This document shows positions 43,839 to 54,692 of a DNA stretch of 64,000 bases, in pieces. The stretch is from positions 1 through 64,000 of the forward strand of contig JAHXIV010000026.1 of NCBI GenBank assembly GCA_025655455.1. Direction: 5' to 3'. Position numbers and translations under genes: made by a program. The DNA comes from a gamma proteobacterium symbiont of Taylorina sp. (GTDB lineage Bacteria; Pseudomonadota; Gammaproteobacteria; GRL18). The notes below the pieces were generated by a model. The model was not told the DNA's origin. It worked only from the letters and a program-made list of their open reading frames with translations, and did not search any database. Every line of letters begins with the position of its first letter. Position 1 is the first letter of the stretch.

Positions 43839-46022
43839 ATGTCGATAGATTTATCACAATTTAAACAAACCTTCCTTGAAGAAAGTGATGAAGGACTGGA
43901 TGTTCTGGAGTCCGGCTTGTTGGCGCTGGATTCTGGTACTGCTGATGATGAGGTGATTCATGCAGTATTTCGGGCTGCACACTCAATTAAAGGAGGAGCA
44001 GGAACCTTTGGTTTAAATGAAATTGCCAGTTTTACCCATGTCATGGAAACACTTCTGGATGAAATGCGTGATGGACGCCGTGAGATAACCAGAGATGCAA
44101 TGAATGTTCTGCTTTCCTCTGTTGATGTTTTGCGTGAACTGATGGATTCTGCAAGGGATGAAGTAGAACCTGAAATGGAACGGGTGAATGAGGTTCAGGC
44201 ACAACTGGATGCTGTTTTAGCTGGTGGAAGCAGTGATGCAGTAACTAGTGGTGAACAAGGTGTAGAACAGGAGACCTCGGCTGATAATGTATCAGCAGCA
44301 AAACAAATTGCCTGGCTAATTAAATTTCGTCCTCATGAACATTTATTGAGAACCGGTAATGATACCGTTCGTATGTTCAGGGAGCTATCAACTCTGGGCG
44401 ATATGGAAAACACCGTGAGTTGCTCTGAACTGCCTGAACTTCCACATCTGGATCCTGAACTCAGTTATTTAAGTTGGGAGATTACTCTAAAAAATAATGC
44501 TGAATTGGGTGATATTGAAAAAGAAACTATTGAAGAAATTTTTGAATGGGTTGATGGTGATTGTGATTTAACTATTGAACCCGTAATAATGGATGATGTT
44601 TCTACCGAGGAAGTCAGTACAGAAGATCCCCCACCGGCCAGGGGTGCTGGTTCTGGTTCTCCCGGTGATGTATTGCAGTCACATATTGAAGTACTGCTGG
44701 CTGGTTCGGCTGAAGTGGATAAAAGCGATATTGTGTCTGAGACGGTAGAATCAGCAGTAACAGCACCAATAGCAGATAAGGTGGTTCCAATAACCGCTAG
44801 AACAGCCAAGAAAAAGAAAAAAAATGTTGAAGGCTCCATTCGGGTTGGTACCAGTAAAGTAGATTCTCTTATTGATATGGTGGGTGAGCTGGTGATTACG
44901 CAATCTATGCTTAGTCAGCTGGGTGATAATTTTTCTATGGCTAAACTGGAAACATTAAGAAGTGGTTTGGCTCAGTTAGAAAGAAATACCCGTGAATTAC
45001 AAGAAAGTGTGATGCGTATTCGAATGCTGCCTATTAGTTTTTCCTTTCAACGGTTTCCACGTCTGGTACATGATCTCAGTCAAAAGATGTCCAAGAAAAT
45101 TGAATTGAAAATGTCTGGAGAGCAAACAGAGCTAGATAAAGCTGTCATGGAAAAAATTGGTGATCCAATGGTTCATCTGGTGCGCAATTCACTGGATCAT
45201 GGTATTGAATCTCCAGAGATTCGTCTGGCGGCAGGAAAAGATGAGACAGGAATTATTCATCTTAACGCCTATCATCAGGGCGGTATGATTATGATTGAAA
45301 TCTCTGATGATGGTGCAGGTTTGCCCAGAGATAAATTATTACAAAAGGCCATTGAGAAAGGTCTGGTTGCACCGGGTGAAAACCTGTCGGATGAAAATAT
45401 CTATGATTTAATTTTCCACCCGGGATTTTCAACTGCAGATCAGGTAACTGATGTTTCCGGACGTGGTGTTGGTATGGATGTGGTCAGGAAAAATATCAAG
45501 GAACTGGGAGGAAGTGTTGAAGTCAGTACAGAACCGGGTCAGGGAACAACATTTACCATACGTTTACCTTTAACTCTGGCCATTCTGGATGGACAGCTTG
45601 TTCAGGTTGGTCAGGAAACGTATATTATTCCTCTGGTTTCTATTATTGAATCATTTGAAATTGAGCCGGAGAAAGTCAACTCAATTGATAGTGCTAATGA
45701 AGTTTATAAGATTCGTGATGAATATATTCCTATGGTTAGACTTTATGATATGTTTGATATAAAACCGGTGACAATGAACCTGCAGGATTGTCTCCTGGTT
45801 GTTGTAGAGGCGGATGGTCGCAAAGTTGGTTTGCTGGTAGATGACTTGTTAAGCCAGCAGCAGGTGGTTATCAAGAGTCTGGAAACAAATTATAAACGCA
45901 TTGAAGGTTTTTCCGGAGCGACTATTTTAGGAGATGGGACAATTGCATTGATTCTGGATATGTCGGGCTTATCTAATTTACTAAAACAGTCAGCTTCAGT
46001 GAAAAATTATGCCAGTGCATAA
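43839..46022 (+). CDS. cheA: CheA histidine kinase
   Basis: A 727-residue chemotaxis kinase. P1 Hpt domain with VFRAAHSIKGGAGTFG (phospho-His48), a variable linker of about 170 residues that includes a short acidic-to-proline stretch (EDPPPARGAGSGSPGD), P3 dimerisation helices (GTSKVDSLIDMVGELVITQSMLSQ), P4 kinase (MVHLVRNSLDHGIESPE, GRGVGMDVVRKNI) and P5 CheW-like domain. It phosphorylates CheY and CheB. It is the third gene of the cluster. Confidence 0.97.
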   Translation: MSIDLSQFKQTFLEESDEGLDVLESGLLALDSGTADDEVIHAVFRAAHSIKGGAGTFGLNEIASFTHVMETLLDEMRDGRREITRDAMNVLLSSVDVLRELMDSARDEVEPEMERVNEVQAQLDAVLAGGSSDAVTSGEQGVEQETSADNVSAAKQIAWLIKFRPHEHLLRTGNDTVRMFRELSTLGDMENTVSCSELPELPHLDPELSYLSWEITLKNNAELGDIEKETIEEIFEWVDGDCDLTIEPVIMDDVSTEEVSTEDPPPARGAGSGSPGDVLQSHIEVLLAGSAEVDKSDIVSETVESAVTAPIADKVVPITARTAKKKKKNVEGSIRVGTSKVDSLIDMVGELVITQSMLSQLGDNFSMAKLETLRSGLAQLERNTRELQESVMRIRMLPISFSFQRFPRLVHDLSQKMSKKIELKMSGEQTELDKAVMEKIGDPMVHLVRNSLDHGIESPEIRLAAGKDETGIIHLNAYHQGGMIMIEISDDGAGLPRDKLLQKAIEKGLVAPGENLSDENIYDLIFHPGFSTADQVTDVSGRGVGMDVVRKNIKELGGSVEVSTEPGQGTTFTIRLPLTLAILDGQLVQVGQETYIIPLVSIIESFEIEPEKVNSIDSANEVYKIRDEYIPMVRLYDMFDIKPVTMNLQDCLLVVVEADGRKVGLLVDDLLSQQQVVIKSLETNYKRIEGFSGATILGDGTIALILDMSGLSNLLKQSASVKNYASA

Positions 46023-46048
46023 TCCAGCTTGTGATTCAGGAGAAGAGA

Positions 46049-46561
46049 ATGAGTGATGTTCAAAATACTGTAGAGAATTTAGAAAATCCAGTGGATGAAT
46101 ACTCAGATCAGTATTTAACTTTTGTTCTGGAAGGTGAGGAATTTGCAATTGATATTTTGCGGGTGCAGGAAATAAAAAGCTGGGATAAGGCAACAAATTT
46201 GCCAGGTTCTCCTTATTATGTTGAGGGTGCCATTAATTTACGCGGTACGATTGTGCCTATCATTGATCTTAGAAAACGTTTTAATTTACCGGAAATTGAT
46301 TTTGACTATACGACTGTTGTGATTGTTGTCAAAGTACTCGGGGATGAGCGTGATCGTATTATGGGTATTATTGTAGATGCGGTTTCAGATGTGCATAGCC
46401 TGGCACAAAGTTCAATCCGTCCAGCCCCGGATATGAAAGGAAAACTGGATAGCCAGTTTGTGACAGGATTAACGACCATCAATGACAAAATGGTTATTGT
46501 AATGGATATTGATGCTTTGATGAATTCTGATGAATTAGTTCTGGAAACGGAAGAAGCATAA
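46049..46561 (+). CDS. cheW: CheW coupling protein
   Basis: A 170-residue CheW: YLTFVLEGEEFAIDILRVQEIKSW, then LPGSPYYVEGAINLRGTIVPIIDLRKRF and GIIVDAVSDVHSL. It links chemoreceptors to CheA. The start at 46049 is preferred because AGGAG precedes it by eight bases; an upstream GTG at 46031 is in frame. It has an extended acidic N terminus and C terminus. Confidence 0.97.
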   Translation: MSDVQNTVENLENPVDEYSDQYLTFVLEGEEFAIDILRVQEIKSWDKATNLPGSPYYVEGAINLRGTIVPIIDLRKRFNLPEIDFDYTTVVIVVKVLGDERDRIMGIIVDAVSDVHSLAQSSIRPAPDMKGKLDSQFVTGLTTINDKMVIVMDIDALMNSDELVLETEEA

Positions 46562-46585
46562 TGCAATACAATCAGGAGAATTTAA

Positions 46586-49225
46586 ATGAGTTTAATTAAT
46601 AATCTTAAATTGGGACAAAAACTGGCTCTTCTAGCCGCTGTACCACTGTTTATCATGGTTGTGTTTGCTCTACTTCGATCAGTTTCAGCCCTTTCACTCT
46701 ATAATTCAGCGCTACAATTGGAATCTTTGACCCAGCTCAGTATTAATTCCAGTAGTCTGGTACATGAATTGCAGAAAGAACGGGGTATGACGGCTGGTTT
46801 TTTAGGTAGTAAAGGCGAAAAGTTTGCCCGGCAGATAGTCAAGCAGCGTCAGTTGGTTGATAAAAAAAGAGAAAAACTGAATCACTTTTTAACAGATTTT
46901 GATGCTGCTTCTATCAGTAAAAAATTTGATAGTGGTTTAAAAGAGGCTCTAAAACGTTTGAGTCTGATTGAACAAAAACGTGTTTTGGTGAGTGATCAGA
47001 ATATACAGTTAAAAGAGGTTATTGCCTACTATACCAATCTTAATGCTTCTTTCCTTACTCTGGTTTCTGAAGTTTCCAGGAACAGCCCCAATGGTGAATT
47101 GGCTGTGATGACAGCATCTTATGCTAATTATCTGCAATCAAAAGAACGTGCAGGTATTGAGCGGGCGGTGATGTCAAATGTATTTGCACGGGATGAATTC
47201 GGCTCACTATTCATCAAGTTTCTTTCTCTGGTGGTAGCTCAGGATAATTATATGAATGTATTTTTATCTCTGGCAGGACAGGAGGCCAAAAGTTTTTATA
47301 AGGAGAGTCTGCAAGGTGAAGCAGTAGAAGAAGTTGATCGTCTGCGGAACATTGCCCGAAATAAAAGCAATGAAGGGCAATTTATGGTTGATCCAACCTA
47401 TTGGTTCAAAATGTCTAGCGCTCGAATTAATCTATTAAAAAAAGTGGAAGATCATCTTTCACAAGAACTTTTCAGTACTACCAATATACTTAAATCAAAT
47501 TCATTTAATGAATTACTTATCAACGTTATTGCTGCATTATTAGGTCTTATAATCTCAATTAGTTTAGCGATAATCATTAAACGTGGTATTCAGACCCAGC
47601 TGGGTGGTGAACCTGATTATATCGAACAGATTGCCAATAGTATTGCTGATGGTCGCCTGGATATGAAACTTAATAGTGAAGGCGTACCTTCCGGTGTTTA
47701 TGCCGCGATGGCTAAAATGCAGCAGCGCTTATCCGATGTAATTGAAAAAGATATACAGTCTGTTGTGGATGCCAGTCGCAATGGAGATTTAAGTCAGCGT
47801 GTTGATTTACAGGGGAAATCCGGTTTTTATGAAACACTCAGTTCGGGTGTCAATGATGTTGTTGATGCCAGTGATAATGTAATCAGTGATACGGTTCGGG
47901 TGTTTGGAGCTTTGGCTCAGGGTAATCTGAATGAGAAAATTGAACGTCAATATCATGGTTCATTTAATCAGCTTAAGCAGGATGCCAATGCCACAGTAGA
48001 TAAGATCAAACAAGTCATTGAAGTTGATATTCAGAGTATTATTAATGCAGCACAAGCAGGGGATTTAAGTCGTCAGATTAGTCTGGATGGGAAGGATGGT
48101 TTCTTTCGTGAATTAAGTTCGGGCATTAATCAGCTGATAGATACAATCAATGAAATTTTTGGTGATATAGGCCACGGGCTGGAAGCTATGTCTACAGGAG
48201 ATCTGAGTAAAATCATTGACAAGGATTATCAGGGTGAATTTGCTGCAATGAAAAATTCATATAATAAAACTACATCTAATCTGCAGGGAATTGTAGATGA
48301 CATCCGTTCATCAGCCAGTCAAATTTCCACTGCAGCCAATGAAATTTCTCAGGGTAATACTGATCTCAGCCAGAGAACGGAAGAACAGGCGGCCTCACTG
48401 GAAGAAACAGCCTCCAGTATGGAAGAAATAACTTCAACTGTGAAACAAAATGCAGATAATTCCCGTCAGGCTAATCAATTAGCGGCGGGGGCACGTGATC
48501 AGGCACAGGATGGTGGTGCAGTGATTGAGTCTACAATCTGGGCAATGGAGGAAATCAATCATTCCAGTACCAAAATTGAAGATATTATTGGTGTAATTGA
48601 TGAAATTGCTTTCCAGACAAATTTACTGGCGCTTAACGCTGCAGTTGAAGCCGCACGAGCAGGAGAGCAGGGTAAAGGTTTTGCCGTGGTGGCATCAGAA
48701 GTAAGAAGTCTGGCACAACGCAGTGCTGCAGCAGCCAAAGAAATTAAAGTACTGATTAAAGATAGTGTTGAAAAAGTAGAAGAAGGTTCACGTCTGGTGG
48801 ATGACTCAGGTCTGACTCTGGCTGAAATTGTGAATTCTGTGCGCAAGGTAAGTGAAATTATCGCTGAAATTGCGGCATCGAGTAATGAGCAATCTGCCGG
48901 TATTGAGCAGATTAATATTGCTATCACGCAATTGGATGAAACCACACAACAAAATGCAGCTCTGGTAGAGGAAGCGGCGGCTGCCAGTGAGTCTTTGGAT
49001 GATCAGGCCAAAGGCCTGAATGATATGACCGCATTTTTTGAAACAGGAAGTACTGTTCATAGTAGAGAAAGTCAAATGCATGCTGCAACTGCTTCTGCTG
49101 AAACTTCTGTACCGGTGTTGCATGAGCTGAGTGAACCGCCAATTAAACATAAAGAAAAATTATCAGAATCATCTGCAGCTGTTGTTTCAACAGCTGCAGA
49201 TGATTCTGATTGGGAAGAGTTTTAA
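46586..49225 (+). CDS. chemoreceptor with NIT domain and poly-HAMP array
   Basis: An 879-residue receptor. TM1 near residues 10-30, periplasmic NIT domain from about 50 to 300 ([20 protein letters not shown] is its hallmark), TM2 ([14 protein letters not shown]), then three or more HAMP units ([67 protein letters not shown]) and the signalling domain with [23 protein letters not shown]. The C terminus SDWEEF is a CheR/CheB docking tail. It is nearly identical to the next receptor from the last HAMP on. Confidence 0.95.
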   Translation: MSLINNLKLGQKLALLAAVPLFIMVVFALLRSVSALSLYNSALQLESLTQLSINSSSLVHELQKERGMTAGFLGSKGEKFARQIVKQRQLVDKKREKLNHFLTDFDAASISKKFDSGLKEALKRLSLIEQKRVLVSDQNIQLKEVIAYYTNLNASFLTLVSEVSRNSPNGELAVMTASYANYLQSKERAGIERAVMSNVFARDEFGSLFIKFLSLVVAQDNYMNVFLSLAGQEAKSFYKESLQGEAVEEVDRLRNIARNKSNEGQFMVDPTYWFKMSSARINLLKKVEDHLSQELFSTTNILKSNSFNELLINVIAALLGLIISISLAIIIKRGIQTQLGGEPDYIEQIANSIADGRLDMKLNSEGVPSGVYAAMAKMQQRLSDVIEKDIQSVVDASRNGDLSQRVDLQGKSGFYETLSSGVNDVVDASDNVISDTVRVFGALAQGNLNEKIERQYHGSFNQLKQDANATVDKIKQVIEVDIQSIINAAQAGDLSRQISLDGKDGFFRELSSGINQLIDTINEIFGDIGHGLEAMSTGDLSKIIDKDYQGEFAAMKNSYNKTTSNLQGIVDDIRSSASQISTAANEISQGNTDLSQRTEEQAASLEETASSMEEITSTVKQNADNSRQANQLAAGARDQAQDGGAVIESTIWAMEEINHSSTKIEDIIGVIDEIAFQTNLLALNAAVEAARAGEQGKGFAVVASEVRSLAQRSAAAAKEIKVLIKDSVEKVEEGSRLVDDSGLTLAEIVNSVRKVSEIIAEIAASSNEQSAGIEQINIAITQLDETTQQNAALVEEAAAASESLDDQAKGLNDMTAFFETGSTVHSRESQMHAATASAETSVPVLHELSEPPIKHKEKLSESSAAVVSTAADDSDWEEF

Positions 49226-49303
49226 TGGTCACAAGTATGGAGCCATGATTATGAATGGTTCAAGCTTGAATACAGTAAGAAATTGACAATTAAGGTTAAA
49301 AAA

Positions 49304-51634
49304 ATGAAAAACAATCAACCCGTAACTAATAATGAAGTTCAGATGAGATCCGGCAGCGTCATTGTTTCCAGAACAGATCTAAAAGGGGCTATTGTTTATA
49401 TCAATCAGGATTTCCTCGATATCAGCGGCTTCAGTGAAGCTGAATTAATTGGAAAAAGTCACAATATCGTGCGTCACCCTGATATGCCGTCAGCAGCATT
49501 TAAAGACTTGTGGGATACGATGAAAGCCGGTAAGCCCTGGGTTGGCATGGTAAAAAACCGTTGTAAAAATGGTGATTATTATTGGGTGGAAGCCAATGTT
49601 ACACCAGTTTATAAAGATGGCCAGATTGTTGAGTATCTTTCTGTTAGAAAGATACCAGGCCGGGATCAAATTAGTACTGCGGAAGTACTTTATAGTCAGC
49701 TAAATTCAGGCACTGCAAGTTTACCTTCTGATAATCCATTGTCTTCTTTATTTAATATCCGTAATCGTATTATTGGTGCCTATTCACTAATGATATTATT
49801 TATGCTGGCTTTAGGTTTAAATCTTTTTGGCAGTGCGACAATAGGGATAATGATTGCCGGTATTCTGACGACTATTGTACTAACCATTTTAACGGTGACC
49901 CAGGTGATTAACCCTATTAATAATCTATCAAAAGCCATTAAAAAATTACAGGAGGATCCGCTTAATACCTTTGTGGATTATAGCCTTAATGATGAATTAG
50001 GCGGAGTGCAAAAAGCTTTAAAATCATTACAGATCAAAGTCAGTTATGACATTATGGGATCCCGTGAAGAAGCAGAACGATCAGAACGAATTAAGCAGGC
50101 GCTGGATAATGTTTCCAGCAATGTCATGCTGGCTGATACTTCATACGATATTATCTATATGAATCAGGCAGTGCAGGATATGTTCAACAGGATTGAGCCG
50201 GATTTGAAAAAGGTACTGCCTGATTTTAATGCAGGCAATTTGTTAGGTACGAATATTGATGTTTTCCACAAAGCTCCTTCTCATCAAAGAAGAATACTGG
50301 ATAGTTTGACAGCGACTTATTCATCTACTATTGAAGTGGCCGGTTTAACGTTAACCGTGACTGCAAATCCAGTGCTTAATGAAGAGGGAATACGCAGAGG
50401 GACAGTGGTTGAATGGCTTGATCGTACTGAGGAAGTGGCGGTGGAACATGAAGTTGAAAATATTGTACAGGCTGGGATGCAGGGAGATTTAAGTCAACGT
50501 ATTGATTTGCAGGATAAAAGTGGTTTCTTTAAACAATTAGGTTCAGGAATTAATGACCTGATGGATGTAATTTCAGATAGTTTCAGTTCAATTTCCTATG
50601 TGATGAAAGCCCTTTCAGTGGGTGATTTGACTAAAACTATGAGTGGAGAATATTCAGGTGAATTTGCTGATATTCAAACTACAATTAATACCAGTATGTC
50701 CAAACTGCAAAATATGGTCAGTGATATTCGCAGTGCTTCCGGGCAGATCTCATCAGCTGCCAACGAAATATCTCAAGGTAATACGGATCTCAGTCAGAGA
50801 ACAGAAGAGCAGGCTGCATCGCTGGAAGAAACTGCCTCCAGCATGGAAGAGTTAACCTCAACCGTTAAGCAAAATGCTGATAATTCCCGTCAGGCCAATC
50901 AACTGGCAGCAGGGGCACGTGATCAGGCACAGGATGGTGGAGAAGTGATTGAATCAACCATTAAGGCAATGGAAGAGATCAATGATTCCAGTACTAAAAT
51001 TGAAGATATTATTGGAGTGATTGATGAAATTGCATTTCAGACTAATTTACTGGCACTCAATGCAGCCGTTGAAGCAGCGCGAGCAGGAGAACAGGGTAAA
51101 GGTTTTGCAGTGGTGGCATCAGAGGTTAGAAGTCTTGCACAACGCAGTGCAGCAGCAGCGAAAGAAATTAAGGTATTGATTAAAGACAGTGTGGAAAAAG
51201 TAGAAGAAGGTTCACGCCTGGTGGATGATTCCGGTCAGACTCTGGCTGAGATTGTGACTTCAGTACGCAAGGTGAGTGACATTATCGCTGAAATTGCAGC
51301 GTCCAGTAATGAACAATCTGCCGGTATTGAGCAGATTAATCAGGCCATTACTCAACTGGATGAAGTAACACAACAAAATGCGGCTCTGGTTGAAGAAGCA
51401 GCTGCAGCCAGTGAATCTATGGATGATCAGAGTACCAGTCTAAATGAAATGATGAATTTCTTTAATACCGGTGATATGGATGGTATTACTGCAGCAATAC
51501 CTGTTTCTGGCTCTGTATCTAAAGCTGCTGTGATTAGACCTGCTCGTCCTGAAACGGTTAAAAAAGAGGCATTTGTTCAAATGGCTGCCGCACCGGTCAC
51601 TGCTTCCGATGATTCAGAATGGGAAGAATTTTAA
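49304..51634 (+). CDS. PAS-containing, Aer-like chemoreceptor
   Basis: A 776-residue receptor. An N-terminal Aer-type PAS domain ([20 protein letters not shown], then [18 protein letters not shown] and [15 protein letters not shown]) implies redox or oxygen sensing through FAD. TM helices follow near 165-205, then a HAMP, a second PAS-like region ([20 protein letters not shown]), another HAMP and the signalling domain, ending SEWEEF. ATG 49304 is used since AAGG lies 13 bases upstream; a TTG at 49283 is in frame. The C-terminal half is almost a copy of the previous receptor. Confidence 0.95.
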   Translation: MKNNQPVTNNEVQMRSGSVIVSRTDLKGAIVYINQDFLDISGFSEAELIGKSHNIVRHPDMPSAAFKDLWDTMKAGKPWVGMVKNRCKNGDYYWVEANVTPVYKDGQIVEYLSVRKIPGRDQISTAEVLYSQLNSGTASLPSDNPLSSLFNIRNRIIGAYSLMILFMLALGLNLFGSATIGIMIAGILTTIVLTILTVTQVINPINNLSKAIKKLQEDPLNTFVDYSLNDELGGVQKALKSLQIKVSYDIMGSREEAERSERIKQALDNVSSNVMLADTSYDIIYMNQAVQDMFNRIEPDLKKVLPDFNAGNLLGTNIDVFHKAPSHQRRILDSLTATYSSTIEVAGLTLTVTANPVLNEEGIRRGTVVEWLDRTEEVAVEHEVENIVQAGMQGDLSQRIDLQDKSGFFKQLGSGINDLMDVISDSFSSISYVMKALSVGDLTKTMSGEYSGEFADIQTTINTSMSKLQNMVSDIRSASGQISSAANEISQGNTDLSQRTEEQAASLEETASSMEELTSTVKQNADNSRQANQLAAGARDQAQDGGEVIESTIKAMEEINDSSTKIEDIIGVIDEIAFQTNLLALNAAVEAARAGEQGKGFAVVASEVRSLAQRSAAAAKEIKVLIKDSVEKVEEGSRLVDDSGQTLAEIVTSVRKVSDIIAEIAASSNEQSAGIEQINQAITQLDEVTQQNAALVEEAAAASESMDDQSTSLNEMMNFFNTGDMDGITAAIPVSGSVSKAAVIRPARPETVKKEAFVQMAAAPVTASDDSEWEEF

Positions 51635-51637
51635 CTA

Positions 51638-52477
51638 ATGAGTTTGGTTAAAAAGGAATTTGATTTTACGGATAAGCATTTTAATCATGTGCGTGATATT
51701 GCCACACGACATTCAGGCATAGTGTTGAGTGATGGTAAACGTGATATGGTTTATTCTCGTCTGGTGCGTCGCTTACGTAAAACAGGCATTGACAATTTTG
51801 ATGATTATTGTATTTTACTTGAAAATCCCGGGCATGAAGAATTTACCCATTTTGTTAATGCCATTACCACTAATCTGACTTCTTTTTTTCGTGAAAATCA
51901 CCATTTTGAAATGCTGGCAGATGTGGTACTACCTGATATTATGAAACGCAATCAGGCGACAAAAAAAATTAAAGTCTGGTCTGCAGGTTGTTCTACAGGG
52001 ATGGAAACCTACTCCATTGCAATGGTGTTAAAAGAAGTTATACCGGAGAATAGCGGATGGGATGTTAAGATTCTGGCCACTGATCTGGATACCAATGTCA
52101 TTGCAACGGCCAGTAATGGTATTTATAATTATGATAGTGTGACAGGTGTTTCTGATAAACGTATGACGCGCTGGTTTATGCGCGGCAGCGGTCAACATTC
52201 TGATGAGTTGAAAGTTTCCAAAAAATTGCGTGAAATGGTGACATTTAAACAGCTTAACCTGTTGCATCCCTTTCCCTTTAAAGGTCCGATAGATATTATT
52301 TTCTGCCGTAATGTAGTGATCTATTTTGATAAAGAGACGCAAAAGGTTTTATTTGAAAAATTTGCCAATATCCATGCGTTTAATGGTTATCTCTTTATTG
52401 GGCACTCAGAAACATTGTATAATGTAACTGATCGTTATAAATTATTACGTAATACGGTTTATAATAAAATTTCTTAG
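51638..52477 (+). CDS. cheR: CheR receptor methyltransferase
   Basis: A 279-residue S-adenosylmethionine-dependent enzyme that methylates receptor glutamates. It has the N-terminal helical domain, the SAM site VWSAGCSTGMETYSIAMVL, ILATDLDTNVIATA, and DIIFCRNVVIYFDKETQ. It starts three bases after the receptor stop. The receptors' WEEF tails should recruit it through its beta-subdomain. Confidence 0.96.
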   Translation: MSLVKKEFDFTDKHFNHVRDIATRHSGIVLSDGKRDMVYSRLVRRLRKTGIDNFDDYCILLENPGHEEFTHFVNAITTNLTSFFRENHHFEMLADVVLPDIMKRNQATKKIKVWSAGCSTGMETYSIAMVLKEVIPENSGWDVKILATDLDTNVIATASNGIYNYDSVTGVSDKRMTRWFMRGSGQHSDELKVSKKLREMVTFKQLNLLHPFPFKGPIDIIFCRNVVIYFDKETQKVLFEKFANIHAFNGYLFIGHSETLYNVTDRYKLLRNTVYNKIS

Positions 52478-52508
52478 CAATTACCTACCTATGATAGAAG
52501 CATAATAA

Positions 52509-53165
52509 ATGAAGCCAAATTCTGTTTTTAGTCATAAGAACAAAATCCCTCCCAAGTCGTTTTCCGGTTTTGAAAGTATTAACCGCTATTGGGATAACTA
52601 TCACAATTCTTTTGCTGCAAAAATATTACCCGGTGAATATTATGTCACTATGAAAGATGAAATGGTGGTGACTGTTCTTGGTTCCTGCGTTTCAGCCTGC
52701 ATCCGTGACCGTATTTTTGGTATTGGCGGTATGAATCATTTTATGCTGCCGCATACCCGAGATGATCTGTCTCATCATTTAGGATCCGGTCCATCAACAA
52801 CGGCTTCCCGCTATGGTTCTTATGCAATGGAAATGATGATCAATGATATTCTCAAGCATGGTGGACGTAAGGAAAACCTTGAAGTTAAAATTTTTGGCGG
52901 TGGTAAAATTTTAAAAAATATGTCCGATGTCGGACTACGCAATATTCAATTTGTAGAAGAATATATTGCTCTTGAGGCAATTCCATTAATTTCAGAAGAT
53001 ACCGGGGATATTTATCCTCGAAAAGTAGTTTATCATCCTAATACAGGTAAGGTGAAAGTCAAAAAGTTACGTTCATTACATAATGAAACCCTGATTAGAC
53101 GTGAAGAAGAATATCAGCATAGTATTGATGATAAACCAGTAAATTCAGATATAGAATTGTTTTAA
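52509..53165 (+). CDS. cheD: CheD receptor deamidase
   Basis: A 218-residue CheD glutamine deamidase. The catalytic triad is seen in VTVLGSCVSACIRD (Cys), GGMNHFMLPH (His) and a following threonine in STTASRYG. It activates receptors by converting glutamine to glutamate. The position between cheR and cheB matches many gammaproteobacterial clusters. It has longer tails than the B. subtilis protein. Confidence 0.95.
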   Translation: MKPNSVFSHKNKIPPKSFSGFESINRYWDNYHNSFAAKILPGEYYVTMKDEMVVTVLGSCVSACIRDRIFGIGGMNHFMLPHTRDDLSHHLGSGPSTTASRYGSYAMEMMINDILKHGGRKENLEVKIFGGGKILKNMSDVGLRNIQFVEEYIALEAIPLISEDTGDIYPRKVVYHPNTGKVKVKKLRSLHNETLIRREEEYQHSIDDKPVNSDIELF

Positions 53166-53194
53166 AAATAGTTTAAGGAAACAAGAATAATAGT

Positions 53195-54268
53195 ATGGCA
53201 AAAAAAGTAAAAGTTCTGATTATTGATGATTCTGCATTAATCAGACAATTATTGCGTGAAATTCTTAGTAGTGATGCAGGTATTGAAGTGGTTGGTACTG
53301 CAGCTGATCCTTTGATTGCAAGGGAGAAAATAAAAAAGTTTTCACCGGATGTTCTGACGCTTGATATTGAAATGCCGAAAATGGATGGTATTACTTTCTT
53401 AAAAAATTTAATGCGTCTGCGTCCTATGCCGGTGGTGATGATTTCTACCCTGACTGAAGCAGGGGCGGGTGTCACGCTCGAAGCTCTGGAAATAGGTGCT
53501 ATTGATTTTATATCCAAACCAAAAGTGGATGTTGCTGATAAATTACAGGAATATGCTGCTGATATTATCAATAAGGTCAAAACCGCTTCGGTTGCCAGAG
53601 TAAGAAGTCTTGCTGATACAACATCGAAAGTGAAACCTGGTGTGGAAGTAAAACATTCTGCTGACTCGGTATTGCTGAAAAGAACGACAAGAGTTGAAAA
53701 AACCACAGAAAAAATAATTGCCATTGGTTCATCAACCGGTGGCACTGAAGCGATTAAGGAAATTTTGATTCGCCTGCCGGCCAATACACCGGCTATTGTT
53801 ATCAGCCAACATATTCCAGCAGCTTTTAGTGGTCCATTTGCTAAACGAATGGATGTTTGCAGCGCTATGAATGTCTGTGAAGCTCGGGATGGAGAACAAG
53901 TTTTACCCGGTCATGTTTATATTGCCCCAGGCAGCCATCATCTTATTATCGAAAAAAATGCATCAGGCTATGTTTGTCGTCTCAGTGACGGGCCAAAGGT
54001 TAATCGCCATAAACCTTCTGTTGATGTTATGTTCCGTTCAGTGAGTCAGAATGCAGGTCAGAATGCAGTGGGAGCGATTTTAACCGGTATGGGGGATGAT
54101 GGTGCCCGAGGGTTAAAGGAAATGCAGGATGTTGGTTCAGCAACTATTGCACAGGATGAAAAAACCTCAGTGGTCTGGGGTATGCCGGGTGAGGCAGTTA
54201 AACGTGGCGGGGTTGATCATATTCTACCACTGGAGCAGATAGCACAGAAATTACTTAACCTTTGTTAA
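53195..54268 (+). CDS. cheB: CheB receptor methylesterase
   Basis: A 357-residue response regulator-methylesterase. Receiver domain with VLIIDDSALIRQLLRE and phospho-site LTLDIEMPKMDG (D57), a linker of about 40 residues, and the esterase with the catalytic triad in GSSTGGTEAI (Ser), ISQHIPAAFSGPFAKRMD (His) and TGMGDDGARGL (Asp). CheA phosphorylation activates it. It closes the canonical chemotaxis set. Confidence 0.97.
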   Translation: MAKKVKVLIIDDSALIRQLLREILSSDAGIEVVGTAADPLIAREKIKKFSPDVLTLDIEMPKMDGITFLKNLMRLRPMPVVMISTLTEAGAGVTLEALEIGAIDFISKPKVDVADKLQEYAADIINKVKTASVARVRSLADTTSKVKPGVEVKHSADSVLLKRTTRVEKTTEKIIAIGSSTGGTEAIKEILIRLPANTPAIVISQHIPAAFSGPFAKRMDVCSAMNVCEARDGEQVLPGHVYIAPGSHHLIIEKNASGYVCRLSDGPKVNRHKPSVDVMFRSVSQNAGQNAVGAILTGMGDDGARGLKEMQDVGSATIAQDEKTSVVWGMPGEAVKRGGVDHILPLEQIAQKLLNLC

Positions 54269-54358
54269 AATGCGATAGCTGATGAACACTTATTGATTAA
54301 TTCTTATTTTCAGTTATAGTTAGTGTTTTAGCGATATATATACTTTATGGAGAGCAAT

Positions 54359-54661
54359 ATGCCGATTACAAGCAGCAGCAATGGGAATACAGTGAATATT
54401 ACAATTTCCGGACGTTTTGATTTTAGTGTACATAAAGAATTTCGTGATGCTTATAGCAGCCTGGCTTCAGGTGAGAGTAATGAATATATAATTGATATGT
54501 CACAGACTGAATATGTCGATAGTTCGGCTTTGGGTATGCTGCTTTTACTCCGTGAACATGCTGGCAGTGATCAGGCAAAAGTGTTAATTAACGGTTCCAA
54601 TAATGATGTTAAAGAAATTCTTATGGTTTCCAATTTTGATAAACTCTTTACTATTTCCTAG
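54359..54661 (+). CDS. hsbA: STAS anti-anti-sigma factor, HsbA-like
   Basis: A 100-residue STAS protein with the conserved phosphorylatable serine in TEYVDSSALGMLLLLREHAG (first S after D). The start is the ATG at 54359, seven bases after GGAGAG. It is followed after 31 bases by a protein with receiver, PP2C and kinase domains and then an Hpt protein, the order and content of the Pseudomonas HsbA-HsbR-HptB set. It should be the switch protein bound or released by phosphorylation. Confidence 0.88.
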   Translation: MPITSSSNGNTVNITISGRFDFSVHKEFRDAYSSLASGESNEYIIDMSQTEYVDSSALGMLLLLREHAGSDQAKVLINGSNNDVKEILMVSNFDKLFTIS

Positions 54662-54692
54662 TCATTATTTCAATATTATTTTAGATACATAA

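Noticed and set aside
48559-48945. Minus-strand open frames inside the chemoreceptor genes
   Set aside because: They are shadows of the repetitive helical codons of the signalling domain, without ribosome sites.
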